Origin: Sesamum alatum
Lineage: Eukaryota > Streptophyta > Magnoliopsida > Lamiales > Pedaliaceae
NCBI GenBank assembly: GCA_034509735.1
Contig: JACGWO010000005.1
Span: forward strand, 30,162,479-30,226,478
Reading direction: 5' to 3'
Length of the DNA: 64,000 nucleotides
This document shows positions 48,613 to 60,704 of the stretch, piece by piece (position 1 is the first letter of the stretch; each line of letters begins with the position of its first letter). The position numbers and the translations under genes are program-made. The notes under the pieces are model-generated. The model did no database searches, had not been told where the DNA came from, and saw only the letters and a program-made list of their open reading frames with translations.

Positions 48613-49379
48613 GAAATTAGAATTTTAGTCAAAATTGAATGATTTGGTCAAAGGACCGTCTTCAAATATATTATTAATAGATATATATATATATGTATAT
48701 ATTCATTAATTAAGTATAACAACTTAATTTATTGAGATAATTACATTTACACCCATGACCTATGATCTATTTACATAATATATAATTTCATTTCATAGGA
48801 AAAGTTTTATAAAAACATCTAAAAATAAATTATATATATATATGACATCTACCAAAAAACCTAATTAAAAAGTAAGTTCCACCAACTTTATGTTCAAAAC
48901 CTCAATTGTTAATGTTTGATAAATATTTTTAAGATGTAGCCTTTTTGACTTACTTTGTTGACTCCTAAAACTAAAAATTACTAACTTAATTTTTTTTTGT
49001 TATATTTTCAAATTTTATAAGTTTTATAAAATTTAATCATAATTTTTTATTTTTTGAAAATAAAAAATAATTTAGACTATCTAATATTATGTTCATAAGA
49101 TTTCAAAACTTTTTATTATTCACGTAAAAATTACATCATATTCAATATATAAATTTTTTTTCTGTCTGAAAAACTGACTAATTCGACAATCTTATAATTT
49201 AAAGAATTTAAGCAAAAAAAACAAGTTAAATCGACTATTGTACTTTTCAAAAAATCAAAATTTAACCACATTTTCGCAAAAAAATAAATCTTAAAGTCTC
49301 GTAAGCTCAAAAAATATCTCCGGGATCACAAACCTCATAAAACCCATAATAAATAAGTAATTAACTTCTCAAAAGTATA

Positions 49380-50080
49380 ACTCCAAATTAAATTACAATA
49401 ATTAGATACGCATTTAAACCCCCATGGGCCTACCTCTATTTAGGCAGGTTGAATAATTTTATTTCAAATTTTATTAAAAATTAAAATAACTATAATCCTA
49501 TACACAATAAACCTCGATGGCCCCACCTCTATTTTGGCATGTTGAATTTTTTATTTTAAATCGTATTATAAATTAATTTACAATAATCAGATACGCATTA
49601 AACCCTTTGGCCCCACCTCTACTTAGGTAAGTTAAATTTTATATTTCAAATCTTATTACAAATTAAACTATAATAACATGACACACAATAACCCCCTTCT
49701 GCCCCACCTCAATTTAGGTAGGTAAATTTTCTATCTCAAATCTTATTATAAATTAAATAACTATAATCCTATACGCAATAAACCTCGATGGCCCCACCTT
49801 TATTTTGGCATGTTGAATTTTTTATTTCAAATCTTATTATAAATTAATTTACAATAATCAGATACGCATTAAACCCCTTGGCCCCACCTCTACTTAGGTA
49901 AGTTAAATTTTATATTTTAAATCTTATTACAAATTAAACTATAATAACATGACACACATTAAACCCCATCTGCCCCACCTCTATTTAGGTAGGTAAATTT
50001 TCTATCTTAAATCTTATTATAAATTAAATTACAATAATATGATACGCATTAAATCCTGCGGGCCCTACCACTACTCGGTA
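49380..50080. repeat. Tandem array of ~90-bp units in a 271-bp higher-order repeat
   Basis: Units share GATACGCATTAAACCCC..GGCCCCACCTCTA, TTAGGTAGGT, and TTTCAAATCTTATTA..AAATTAA. Three variants follow each other (CCTCGATGG, CCCTTTGG/CCCCTTGG, CCCTTCTG/CCCCATCTG) and the trio repeats: the word CCTCGATGG starts at 49512 and at 49783, 271 bases apart. About seven to eight units are present. It is non-coding and sits 0.9 kb upstream of the GALT gene. Confidence 0.8.
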
Positions 50081-50639
50081 GATTAAAATTTTTATTTTAA
50101 ATAAATATATATATATATATAACACAATATATATTAAAATAAAATCGGAAATTCAATCCGTTCTGCTGGCTTGGAAGTAACTGAAAAGCAGTACACTTGC
50201 CTTCATTGCTACCTTTGACTTAAAGTCTTTAAACTCCCCTTTTTTTTTAAATTATTATTATTATTATTATTTACCTGAGTCTGACTGATGCTTCTTATAT
50301 TAATGTTAAAATTAATTAAACTGTACTTACAAAGGAGAATAAAATATAATGACTTGTACCCTTTGTTCCAAAGTTTGTACTTTATTTTGGCACTATTATT
50401 AAAAAATATTTTTACTATTATTAATTACAATAGTTTGTTTTGATGAACATCTCGTAATTTGATTGAAATAAATTATTTAATGAATTATATAAATTGAAAG
50501 ATTAGTAATAAATATATTTTCTTAATTTTTACCTTTTTTATTTTTATGAATGTTGGTATATTTAATAAACTTTTATTATTTTGGAATTTTAAAGAATTTC
50601 TTTTCACTTACAAAAAGTGAAGTGACCGACCCTGAAAGC

Positions 50640-51010
50640 CTCCACCGCCACCGCCACCACCAGTACCACCTCTCTCTCCCTCTCTCTCTCTCTCTGTGTG
50701 TGTGTATATATAGAGACACGCCTATATGTCCTAACGCTCTCTCTCTCTCTCTCTCTCCCTCTGAGGACGGGATTGCAGCTATGGGTTGCTGACCTAACGC
50801 TCTCTCTCTCTCTCTCTCTCTTGTTTGCATTTCTACGTGGGTTTTCTTTTTGCCGTTTCCCTGTTCAGAGAGATAGTTCCATTGTGGTTTTCTACAGAAA
50901 GACACTCTTCTACTTCTGTTTAATGATCACAAGGTGTTGTCAAGCTTGAAGAATAGATTAGTTTTCAGTTTCTTTCTTCTATTTTCGCTGAGATTTTCAT
51001 CAATTAAAAG
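50640..51010 (+). promoter_or_regulatory. CT-rich leader of the GALT gene
   Basis: Three (TC)n tracts lie at about 50670-50694, 50736-50757 and 50799-50821. The last two sit in a 63-bp tandem duplication starting CCTAACGCTCTCTC (50729 and 50792). The position suggests the core promoter or 5' leader; the transcription start is not determinable. Confidence 0.55.
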
Positions 51011-54000
51011 ATGAAAAAAGCGAATTTAGACCTGTTCTGTTCTTTAAGACGGCGGAAATCAGTTCGGATGCTGATTGCGTTGGGGCTTGTTTACGTGCTT
51101 CTGGTGATTTACGAAGTTCCCTATGTTTTAAAAAATGGGTTGAATTCAGTAGCTCGAGAAGGGTCGTTGGGTGATAGTCATGGGTATTTGAATTCCAAGC
51201 CTGTTGTGATGGAGAGCGAGGAAAATTTGGAGGAGAAAGAGGCGCCGCTTCGCCCTCTTGATATCGCATATCAATCAAAACCCGATAGGAAAATCAAAGA
51301 GTTCACGAAAAAGCAGCTGTCGGGCTTGAATTTCACTGCTGCGGTGGTGAATTCGAGCCGTGAAAATGGGATTTCAAAGTCTGCGAAAGACGCCCTTGAG
51401 GTGGGGAGAAAGCTCTGGCAAGAGCTGGAATTGATTGAAAAGAGTAGTAGTGATAGAGGATCTAGCGGTGTAACAGTTCTTAACAATAGTAGTAAGTTTG
51501 AGGAGTGCCCTCATTCGATATCGGTTACTGGGGATGATTTCATTAACAATGGGAGAGTGATGGTGTTGCCTTGTGGGCTGACATTGGGATCACATGTGAC
51601 GGTTGTGGGGAAACCGAGGGCAGCCCACCCAGAGACTGACCCCAAGATTTCCCTGTTGAAGGAGGGGCAGTATTTGATGGTTTCACAGTTTATGATGGAG
51701 TTGCAGGGGCTGAAAACGGTTGAGGGCGAGGATCCGCCAAGGATCTTGCACTTCAATCCGCGGTTGAAGGGGGATTGGAGTGGGAAGCCTGTTATTGAGC
51801 ACAACACTTGCTACAGGATGCAGTGGGGGACCTCTCAACGTTGTGAAGGTTGGAAATCTCGGCCCGATGAGGAGACTGGTGAGTCGAAGGAATCTTGCCT
51901 TGTGAATTATGTTTTGTTGCTTAGTTTGAACATTAGTTGATGTGGTTATAATCATGTTCTCTTTTACTTATGGGAAAAGTATAGTGATTTGATTAGATGG
52001 AGTGGAGAAGTGTGGGTTATGGAGAAATTGGAACTACATGATTGACAAAAGAGTAGAAGGTACTCAAATACTCATAGTAATTCAGTTAAGATGCCGAACA
52101 TAGCTATGTGTTTAATGTTAGTGTAGGGCTTTTCCTGATCATTTGTCTGATGAGATTTTCTTCTACAGCTCTTGGCACCAGAATGAATTGTGTGCTTAAG
52201 GGGAGAATTGATGCTCTATAAATTGCAAATTTCATAGGAAAATCGTAGAAAACAAACAGGGCTGCCTTGTCATTTGCATGTATGATAAGCGTAGGCGAGG
52301 AAGTTTTGTGCATACCTAAATTACTTGCATCTAAAACCCGACTGTTTCACATTTTAAAGCAGTTATAGTATGCAGGGAACTCTTTTAGCACTAGTATTGA
52401 GCATGATCTGGATGGCCGAACTAGAACTTTGGTGCATCATAGTTGTCTACTTTTCTTGTGGCCTTATATATTGGTTAGATGAGCCTTGGCTGTGTTATGC
52501 AGTGCTTTAATGCATTACTCCTTGACTATTCTATATTCTGCCATTTGTTGTGGCACTACAAGTCATGGCTTATTCTTTGGTCTTCTGCAGTGGATGGATT
52601 GGTGAAATGTGAAAAGTGGATTAGGGATGACGATAATGGGTCAGAGGAAACGAAGGCTGGCTGGTGGTTAAACCGGTTAATAGGACGAACGAAGAAGGTG
52701 ACTATTGATTGGCCATTCCCTTTTGCTGAAGACAAAATCTTTGTGCTAACTCTTAGTGCTGGCTTGGAGGGTTATCACGTGAATGTTGATGGGAGGCATG
52801 TTACATCATTTCCATATCGCACCGTGAGTAACTTCCTGCCGTCCTTTATGCTATATTTTATCAGGCAGTTCCTAATAGTCCTGTTCAATGCATTTTTAGG
52901 GATTTACCCTCGAGGATGCAACTGGGTTATCTTTAAATGGGGATGTTGATGTGGTTTCCGTTTTTGCTGCTTCCTTGCCCAAATCACACCCCAGTTTTGC
53001 TCCTCAGAGACATCTTGATTTATCTGAAAGATGGAAGGCTCCGCCTATTCCAGATGGGCCAGTTGAATTGTTCATTGGTATTCTTTCAGCAGGCAATCAC
53101 TTTGCTGAAAGGATGGCTGTCAGGAAGTCCTGGATGCAGCATAGGCTAATCAAATCCTCAAATGTCGTTGCACGTTTCTTTGTAGCTCTGGTAGGTGAAA
53201 ACATAGGTTTCTTGTAACAATGTAGTATCTTTTGTTCTAGACTTAACTTGAAGGCAGCCAGATATAATTTGAAACTCACTTTGGACAGCACGGAAGAAAG
53301 GAAGTGAATGCAGAAGTAAAGAAAGAAGCTGAGTTTTTTAGGGATATTGTCATACTACCATACATGGACAACTATGACCTTGTTGTTCTGAAAACCGTTG
53401 CTATCTGTGAACACGGGGTGAGTGGTGAATCAGTTAAAGAATTTGGCGGTTAATATTTTTCATGCCTAAATAAACTGTGTTCTTTGCAGGTACGGACTGT
53501 ATCTGCCAATTACATTATGAAGGGTGACGACGACACATTCGTTAGAGTGGATGCAATCATCGATGAAGCAAAGAAAGTGGAAAAGAATAAGAGCTTGTAC
53601 ATTGGGAATATGAATTACTATCATAAGCCTCTGCGAAGTGGGAAATGGGCTGTTACATATGAGGTACTATCGAGACCGATGCTTTTTCCTTCTCGTTGTT
53701 GGTTTCTTTCTTTTATTTCTTCACTTTTCGTTTTCATTTGATCCTGGCATATCTGTTCCTTATCTCTTATGCCCTGTGGTCCTTGTTTACTTTTTTCAAC
53801 CAATATCTTTTGTTGATCTGGCCCAATAGCTCCATTATGTCCTCGTTGTGGTGGTGCCGAGTCTAGTCGGAATATATTTGCTAAAGGTTGATGTTGGATA
53901 CTTCCTCATGAATTCCAAATATTACCAACAGTATTTTGGTCAATAATATGCAATGAAGCGAAAATTTTCTTAAGTTTTTGCTTAATCATCATCTTCCATC

Positions 54001-54744
54001 CAAAACCACCACTATCCTCGTGAAGTCAAAATATTACGAATGGTTTTTTGGTCAATTAGGATTGTTGTACAAGGGATAAAATAGGAAGTTTGCTTAAATA
54101 TTTTGCTTAGTCATCATTTCCTGTCCAAAACCTTAAGGTGGGGGACGTTTGTAAATATTGCATTATCAGTAATAGTGTAAGTTTGAAAGTTTGAGGAGGG
54201 ATTTGTTATTTAGCTTTTCTGGAGGGGGTGAACGTGTAATTAACCCTGTACAACATGAAGAGATATATGGGAATGAGGCTGACGCTATTCTTGTTTATTT
54301 TCTTGGTGGTTCAGGAATGGCCGGAAGAAGAGTATCCACCCTACGCAAACGGGCCAGGCTATATCATCTCATCTGACATTGCAAACTTCATTCTTTCGGA
54401 CTTTGAGCAACATAAATTGAGGGTAAGGTTACGTGCAACTCGTCGTCTTTCACAAACACACGCACCCACATCAATAAACTATCTAAGTACGTTGTTTACG
54501 CAAAGTATTACTCAACGTTTCCCTCAACCTGCAGCTGTTTAAAATGGAAGACGTTAGCATGGGAATGTGGGTGGAGAAGGTCAATAAGTCGAGAACGGTG
54601 GAGTACGTTCACAGCTTGAAGTTCTGCCAGTTCGGTTGCATAGAAGATTATATCACCGCTCACTACCAGTCCCCAAGGCAGATGATCTGTCTCTGGAACA
54701 AACTGAGCCATACAGGCAGGCCGTTATGTTGCAACATGAGATGA
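51011..54744 (+). CDS. Hydroxyproline O-galactosyltransferase, GALT family (galectin + GT31, 7 exons)
   Basis: GALT enzymes of the Golgi add the first galactose to hydroxyproline in arabinogalactan proteins. Exons are 51011-51878, 52591-52823, 52900-53190, 53289-53417, 53490-53663, 54315-54422 and 54535-54744; phases join to 670 residues. A signal anchor lies at about residues 19-38 after a basic N-terminus. A galectin-like domain spans roughly 175-390 and contains [10 protein letters not shown] and [26 protein letters not shown] strands. The GT31 domain starts near [20 protein letters not shown] and has the metal-binding acidic triplet MKGDDDTF at Asp520-522, then [13 protein letters not shown] and EDVSMGMWV. 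Size and order match Arabidopsis GALT5/GALT6 as I recall them; the exact orthologue is undecided. Intron 5 (651 bp) contains an imperfect ~110-bp tandem duplication. Nothing essential is missing. Confidence 0.93.
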
Positions 54745-55349
54745 CACTTGCACTAGAACATAGGACCTGCTAAGAAACGAGGCGGACAAATTTTGCAGTG
54801 ATAGACACAGGGGAGCTGCTCCGTGGGCTTCTGAAGGTTTTCTTGGTACTTTTTCTTTCTCTCCTTTCGACATTCTTTTCTAGATTTGTCTGAGGATGGA
54901 AGAGAATGAAGTAAAGGTGCAGACACTAACTGTAGAATCTTTTGGCAGCTTTGTGATAGAAAAACTGAGATAATAACATAGTGTCTTTTCTTGTTTCTGG
55001 TACATAAATCCTAAAGTTATTACATTCTTTATGTGTTGCACTGTAAAGGTGTGTTCCTCTTTCTAACATGAGTGGCTGTTTGTTTTGTGGTTTTGGGGAA
55101 TATTGTTCCTTAGATTTAGGTGGTCCAGAGCCAAGAATCTTGATTCTTGCTTGGACTGCAAAAAGAAGCAAAATATTTGAGGGAAAAAAGGTGACAAAAA
55201 GGGGATATGTTCATGTTGTCCATTTGGTCAAGTGAGCTTATGGGCTGTTGCATGAATGTAGGAGCTTTGATCAAAAAATTGAAATCATTCAAACTTTTCA
55301 TGCCTATATATGTGCATTTGACAACAGATTTGTGGAGATATTATAAAAT
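54745..55349. other. 3' flank of the GALT gene
   Basis: This is probable 3' untranslated sequence, then AT-rich intergenic DNA. No further gene is visible. Confidence 0.4.
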
Positions 55350-55785
55350 GGGTAAATTACAATTATCTCCCATTAGGTTTAACATAATTATAAATATTTT
55401 CTCATTATTTGAAAATTATAAATACGTTTGATGTTTGATAAAATTATGTAATATTTGGATGAAGGTTTGGAATTATCAATTTTGTCCTTGTATTTTTTTC
55501 TTTTAAAAAAAATTAAACAAGGTGGATGGAGAAAATTGAAAATTGAAAATTGTCCACTTTGTAAGAATTTTTTTTTAAAAAAATATATATAAAATTATAA
55601 TTCATAGTCTATAAGGGTAATTTGGTCAGTTTATCACAAAAAATGGATGAAAACTTAATAGAGACAAACGAGCTGTTAATTATTAGATTACCATTGAAGT
55701 CAGGAGATATTAATAATTTTTTAAAATAAATAATATTTATAATTATGTCAAATTTTTTTAAAAGTATTGGTTGTAATTACCATAT
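55350..55785. mobile_element. Decayed PIF/Harbinger-like MITE
   Basis: The left end GGGTAAATTACAATTATCTC matches the MITE at 20834, and the right end GGTTGTAATTACC is its eroded inverse. It is non-coding. Confidence 0.5.
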
Positions 55786-56699
55786 AAAGGGAACTATTTG
55801 TCCTATGAAAATATAGAAGATATAAATGCTACCTGACTCCTTTCTTCAAGCAGTTTTAAATAAATTATTATTTTTTGTAGGTTTTTGTTATCTCTACTTT
55901 CTAAAATGCATTTGAAAGTAGATAATCGAGTTTGTATAATATGCTGTACATGTCACTGGGTGTGAATCACAAATATAACTACAAGATTAAAATAATATTT
56001 AAAATTGTTTCGTTTCGAATCTTTGAGACTATCAAATCTGTTAAGTGATTTTTCGTAATTTGTAAAATGTTCACATATGTAATTTCAAAATTAAAATATA
56101 ACTACATGATAATAATCCGAGGACATAGCCTGAAATTGAATGACCTAATTTCTTTATTTTCTTTTTCTCTCTCATCACTATCAATCATGATTTCGTAATT
56201 CCTTTTATTTTAACACCGAACTTGATTATGTCCAACTTTGAATATATAAATTTAATGTACGTACATACGAACTAAATACAAATATATTTTTGTATAAAAA
56301 AGAACCATATTGTGATATGAACAGAATTTTTATTTTTATTTTTTTTGTGTGAAAATAAACAAATGTGGTGTGAGGGAAAAAAAAAAAAAGGAAATGTAGA
56401 GTGAGGTGAGAGAGAAAATAAATTGTAATTGTGAGATTATAAAATATGTAAAAGTTTGTGAGGAAAAGAAACGTGGAGTCATGAGTTGAGAAAACACAAA
56501 AATTATAAATTGTATGATTACTGTAAGAAAAAACATTGAAATTATTATACATATCAAATTATTTTTAAAAAAAATAAATTAAAGGATAAATTTGAGTATT
56601 TATAAATTAGTACGATAAATACTCTCGTTTGGGCAAACATTAATTGAAATACCGACATGAAATAACAAAATAGATACAATGCACTATTATTATATAAAG

Positions 56700-57520
56700 A
56701 GTAAAATTCATTTTATTCCTGTGATATGAAGAGTATTTTAAAAAAAAAAAACTGTGAAAAGAAAATCAATTTATCTTTATGTGATTTTAAAAATGAGTAA
56801 AAAAAATCCCTTCATGCGAGAGGTGCATTACACACGACTTATTTTCTATTGTTTTTTTTTTATCTTTTTAATTACAAAAAGATATTTATACCCTTATCTA
56901 AAAAATCTGTTGAATTTTGATCAATATAAATTAATGGTTCAGATTTCATTAATAAACATCTACTGTTCAGATTCGATCATTTAAATCTATAGCCAAATTT
57001 CATCAACTAAATAAAAGGCCCAGATTTCATCTCAAAATAAAACAGCAACATGTCAAAACTCCAAACACCCCCCCCCCCCCCCCAGCCCCACCGTCTTCTT
57101 CCCCGGGGGTGGGGGAGGGGGGAGGGGCAAGGCAACAACCACGAGAGTTGGAAGGGGGAGGGGGTGGCGACCGGGTGGGAAGTGTTGGGGGTTTACTTTT
57201 TTCTTAATTAAAAATATATATTATATTTAAATAATATTTTTAATTTTTTAATGAATATTTATTTATATAATATAAAAAGAATCTTATATCTAGCCCATTC
57301 TTTAAATCAGACCATTGATTTATACACAAAATATGAGAAAAATTGCATTACGGGCGCATGTACGACACAACAAATTTTCAGAGGTTTATTTTATTTTATT
57401 TTTAAAATTACAGAAAGGGAATTTATATTTTTTCCCCCACATAAATTTTTTTGAACCATATTAAATAACACAAAGATAAATTGTATTTTTCTCATCATAT
57501 AAAACAACCTTAAACCTTTT
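56700..57520. mobile_element. AT-rich element with a GC-rich, G-quadruplex-forming core
   Basis: The flanks (TTAATGGTTCAGATTT... left, AATCAGACCATTGATTTATA right) are inverted relatives of each other and of the element at 28.3-29.1 kb. The core at about 57060-57190 has a run of 16 C (57068-57083) and a G-rich block at 57105-57127 with four G-runs of 5, 5, 6 and 4, which fits a G-quadruplex. It is non-coding. Confidence 0.5.
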
Positions 57521-58588
57521 TCCCTTCAACTTTTTTTATGAAAAAAAGTTGAATAGAGGCAAACCCATATCACGAAACGACGCTCTTTTCATCAAAACTT
57601 GTTGAGACATTCCCGACTTAATTATTGTAAATCAAGTCAAGTTTTTATTAGATGAAGCATTATGAACGACCATCCGTCGTCATTTTATAATTATTATTCA
57701 TATAAAGTGACGAGTTGTACATCCTCCATAAAATTCAAACACGCATATATTTGAGCTCCTATTGGTATGCTGACTCATTGCTTTCCGCTGTCTTCACCTT
57801 TAAGAATGATGATATTTCACAGACATTCTTTGTGATTGTGGTGGGCCAAATTCTTTTTATATTATTCAATATAAACTAATAATTTCAATTACTTATAAAT
57901 AAAAATTATCCAAGAAAATGACATTCAAATGCTATAAAATAACTCCGATCACATCAGAATAAATCTTACCATAAATCTCTTACTCAAATAAATACTTATT
58001 TTGAATTACCCCGATACACCTCTCCATCCTTGAGTACTCGTACAAATTTTACTATCTCTCCATCAGTCTTTTCTCGAGTACTCATACAAATTTCACTATC
58101 TCTCCATCAGACCTTTCTCGAGTTATAACTAGGAAAAATATTTGGAGAAAACTCGTGAAATTAATTATCTTGTGCGTGCGTGCGTGCATGACGTGTAGAT
58201 GGATTACGCAAACAAATTACGTAAATCAGACAATAATTTGGAAATATTTTTTTAGGGGCACTATCAGAAATGGACATAAAATCCAGCATAGCAATGTTGA
58301 AACTTGACACTCCTTTTTACAACTTTTGCAATAGAAAATGAAGATAAACAAAACATGAAAATGACATAGAAAACAACCTTAGCCGTGCAATCTGTCCTAA
58401 AGGACTCAAAGTTGCTGTCATTAGATGAGCTAAGATTAAGGCCTAAAGCACAGAAAGTTCATCTTCCACTACTCTGCTGACTCATACTATCAAGCAATCT
58501 TGCACTACCTACTCTTCATTCTATACATATATATATGTATATATATATATATGAGTGTGTGTGTGTTTCATGGCTTTATGAGTGAGAA

Positions 58589-58590
<2 letters not shown>
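57521..58590. other. Upstream region of the AAA-ATPase gene
   Basis: There is no gene. A (CGTG)n-like stretch (GTGCGTGCGTGCGTGC) lies near 58173. A 30-base TCTCGAGTACTCATACAAAT phrase is imperfectly duplicated near 58030-58130. A TA-rich tract precedes the leader (about 58525-58550). Confidence 0.4.

Positions 58591-58591
<1 letters not shown>

Positions 58592-58622
<31 letters not shown>
58592..58622 (+). repeat. (GA)n microsatellite in the AAA-ATPase leader
   Basis: About 15 GA units end 20 bases before the ATG at 58643, the same spacing seen for NOL9. Confidence 0.85.
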
Positions 58623-58623
<1 letters not shown>

Positions 58624-58642
58624 AAAGAAGTTTACTCCAGAA

Positions 58643-60106
58643 ATGATGAATCCAGTGATGAACATGCCGGGGACGTGGGGCACCATTGGATCAACTCTGC
58701 TTACAGTGATCTTCTTCTGGGACATGTTGCGACGATACTGTCCACCGGAGCTGCGTCGGTACCTGGAGAAATGGAGCATTAGAGTATCTCAATTCTTGAA
58801 CCCATATGTTCAGATATCCATACATGAGTACCTGGGAAGTCATCTCAGGCCTCATGAGGCCTACAGCATAGTTGAGGCGTACCTGAGTCTCAACTCGTCG
58901 AAACACGCCAAACGGCTCAAGGCGGAGATGACAAGGGATAATGACAGTAAGCTGATGCTGAGCATGGACGAGTATGAGAAAACGACGGATGAGTTTCACG
59001 GGGTTCGAGTGAAGTGGATTTCGGGGAAAGTTGCAACACCTCCACGGCCCATGTCGTTTTCATACTTCCCGGAGCCGGAGAAGAGGTATTACAAGCTCAA
59101 GTTCCATAAACAGTACAAGGAGATGATAACGGAGACGTATCTGGAGCATGTCATCAAGAAAGGGAAAGAGATTCAGGCAAGAAACAGGCAGAGGAAGCTG
59201 TACACAAATGGGCACAGCAAGTCGTACTGGAGTCATATTGTGTTTGAGCATCCAGCGAGATTTGAAACTCTTGCTATGGAGGAGGAGAAAAAGGAGGAAA
59301 TCGTTGAGGATCTGCTGACTTTTACCAAGAGTAAGGATTTTTATGCAAGAATTGGAAAGGCGTGGAAGAGGGGTTATTTACTGTATGGTCCCCCTGGAAC
59401 CGGGAAATCAACGATGATTGCTGCTATGGCTAATTTGTTGGACTATGATGTTTATGATCTTGAGCTTACATCGGTGAAGGACAACACGGAACTGAGAAAG
59501 CTTTTGACAGAGACGACATCTAAATCGATCATTGTGATAGAGGATATAGACTGCTCTCTTGATTTAACAGGGCAAAGGACAAAGAGAAAGGAGAAATCTG
59601 GGACCGAAAGTGGGAAGAAAGAAAGTTCTCGTAAGGAGAAGGAGAAGGAGGAGAGTGGCAGCAAGGTTACCCTGTCAGGACTGCTGAATTTCATCGACGG
59701 GCTGTGGTCTGCCTGTGCAGGGGAGAGACTAATTGTATTCACAACAAACTATGTAGACAAGCTCGACCCAGCTCTCACAAGAAGGGGTCGTATGGATAAA
59801 CATATTGAACTTTCTTACTGCAAATATGAGGGATTTAAGGTGCTTGCAAAAAATTACCTCGAACTTGAAGCCCATCCATTGTTCCAGTCAGTCCAGGAGT
59901 TGATTGAAGAGGTTGACATTACACCAGCTGATGTTGCAGAAAACCTCATGCCAAAATCTGCAAAGGAAGGCCCAGAGAAATGTCTCCTGAATCTCATTCA
60001 CGCTCTTGAGGAAGCAAAGAGCAGACAGATCATGAAGTGCACAGGACCGAAAGACATAGAGGCCAACCACGACACCGCTGCTCCACAAGAAACGCCTGAG
60101 ATATAA
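58643..60106 (+). CDS. AAA-ATPase, AATP1/ASD-type (BCS1-like), membrane-anchored
   Basis: Proteins of this plant family are membrane-bound AAA+ ATPases related to mitochondrial BCS1; described members act in mitochondria or the ER and in salt, defence or seed-set responses. The intronless frame encodes 487 residues. A transmembrane anchor lies near residues 14-30 (STLLTVIFFWDML), followed by the AAA-associated N domain (to about 130). Walker A is GPPGTGKS at 249-256; Walker B is IIVIEDID at 296-303. A charged Lys/Glu/Ser insertion follows Walker B, as is usual for the group. Sensor 1 is FTTNY and the arginine-finger segment is PALTRRGRMD. All catalytic elements are present. Met2 could also serve as start. 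The precise compartment is not decided by the sequence. Confidence 0.92.
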   Translation: MMNPVMNMPGTWGTIGSTLLTVIFFWDMLRRYCPPELRRYLEKWSIRVSQFLNPYVQISIHEYLGSHLRPHEAYSIVEAYLSLNSSKHAKRLKAEMTRDNDSKLMLSMDEYEKTTDEFHGVRVKWISGKVATPPRPMSFSYFPEPEKRYYKLKFHKQYKEMITETYLEHVIKKGKEIQARNRQRKLYTNGHSKSYWSHIVFEHPARFETLAMEEEKKEEIVEDLLTFTKSKDFYARIGKAWKRGYLLYGPPGTGKSTMIAAMANLLDYDVYDLELTSVKDNTELRKLLTETTSKSIIVIEDIDCSLDLTGQRTKRKEKSGTESGKKESSRKEKEKEESGSKVTLSGLLNFIDGLWSACAGERLIVFTTNYVDKLDPALTRRGRMDKHIELSYCKYEGFKVLAKNYLELEAHPLFQSVQELIEEVDITPADVAENLMPKSAKEGPEKCLLNLIHALEEAKSRQIMKCTGPKDIEANHDTAAPQETPEI

Positions 60107-60704
60107 TCAATATGTAAGACAGACGAAATGGAGTTAATCTTGAAAGACCAATGTAGCGAAATTGGCTAACCATAATTCATGGGAGGGTATATTAACCAGA
60201 GCCCAGTAAACTAGAGCGCTTACTGTATTCGAAGTAATCCACCATTATCCATCTGGAGATTTTCCTACATAATAATTTCGACACTCAATAGAAATGTCAT
60301 CCATGTTCCCAGTAGTCTAGTGTTCTATGCATCAAGGAAGTTAAGCAAAGGGTCCAGATCATCTAAAAGAGAAATCTTTCAATACAAATATCAGTTAACA
60401 AGTTATTGTACAATGAGTGGATCAGAAGAGTAAGAACTCTCCCATTCACATCTCATTTGTGCTTTTTCTCTCAGATGTAACTGTATATTTGACTAAATCT
60501 ACATAATTTCCTCAGCATCAAGCTGCCCCCAGTAGGAAAACATTAATAATTCGGGGTGTAGCTTAAATTTCACCAAGAGAGTAACTCTTCATTAGTCACT
60601 TCCTTCTTGGAGTGGTTTTACCACAAATATTGAAGTCATCATCCACTCAAATAAGCTTCCCTGGTAGAAAACATGTTCTCCCCATTGTTGGTGGAAAGGA
60701 AACT
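60107..60704. other. Convergent 3' flanks of the AAA-ATPase and DDR4 genes
   Basis: About 600 bases separate the two stop codons, and they probably hold both 3' untranslated regions. No other feature is seen. Confidence 0.45.

Noticed and set aside
49380..50080. Regularly spaced repeats considered as a CRISPR-like array
   Set aside because: The whole ~90-bp unit repeats with no unique spacers, and the surrounding genome is a plant nucleus; this is a minisatellite.
50550..50949. Several Ser/Leu or Arg/Glu-rich frames upstream of GALT
   Set aside because: They are translations of the CT/GA microsatellites in the GALT leader.
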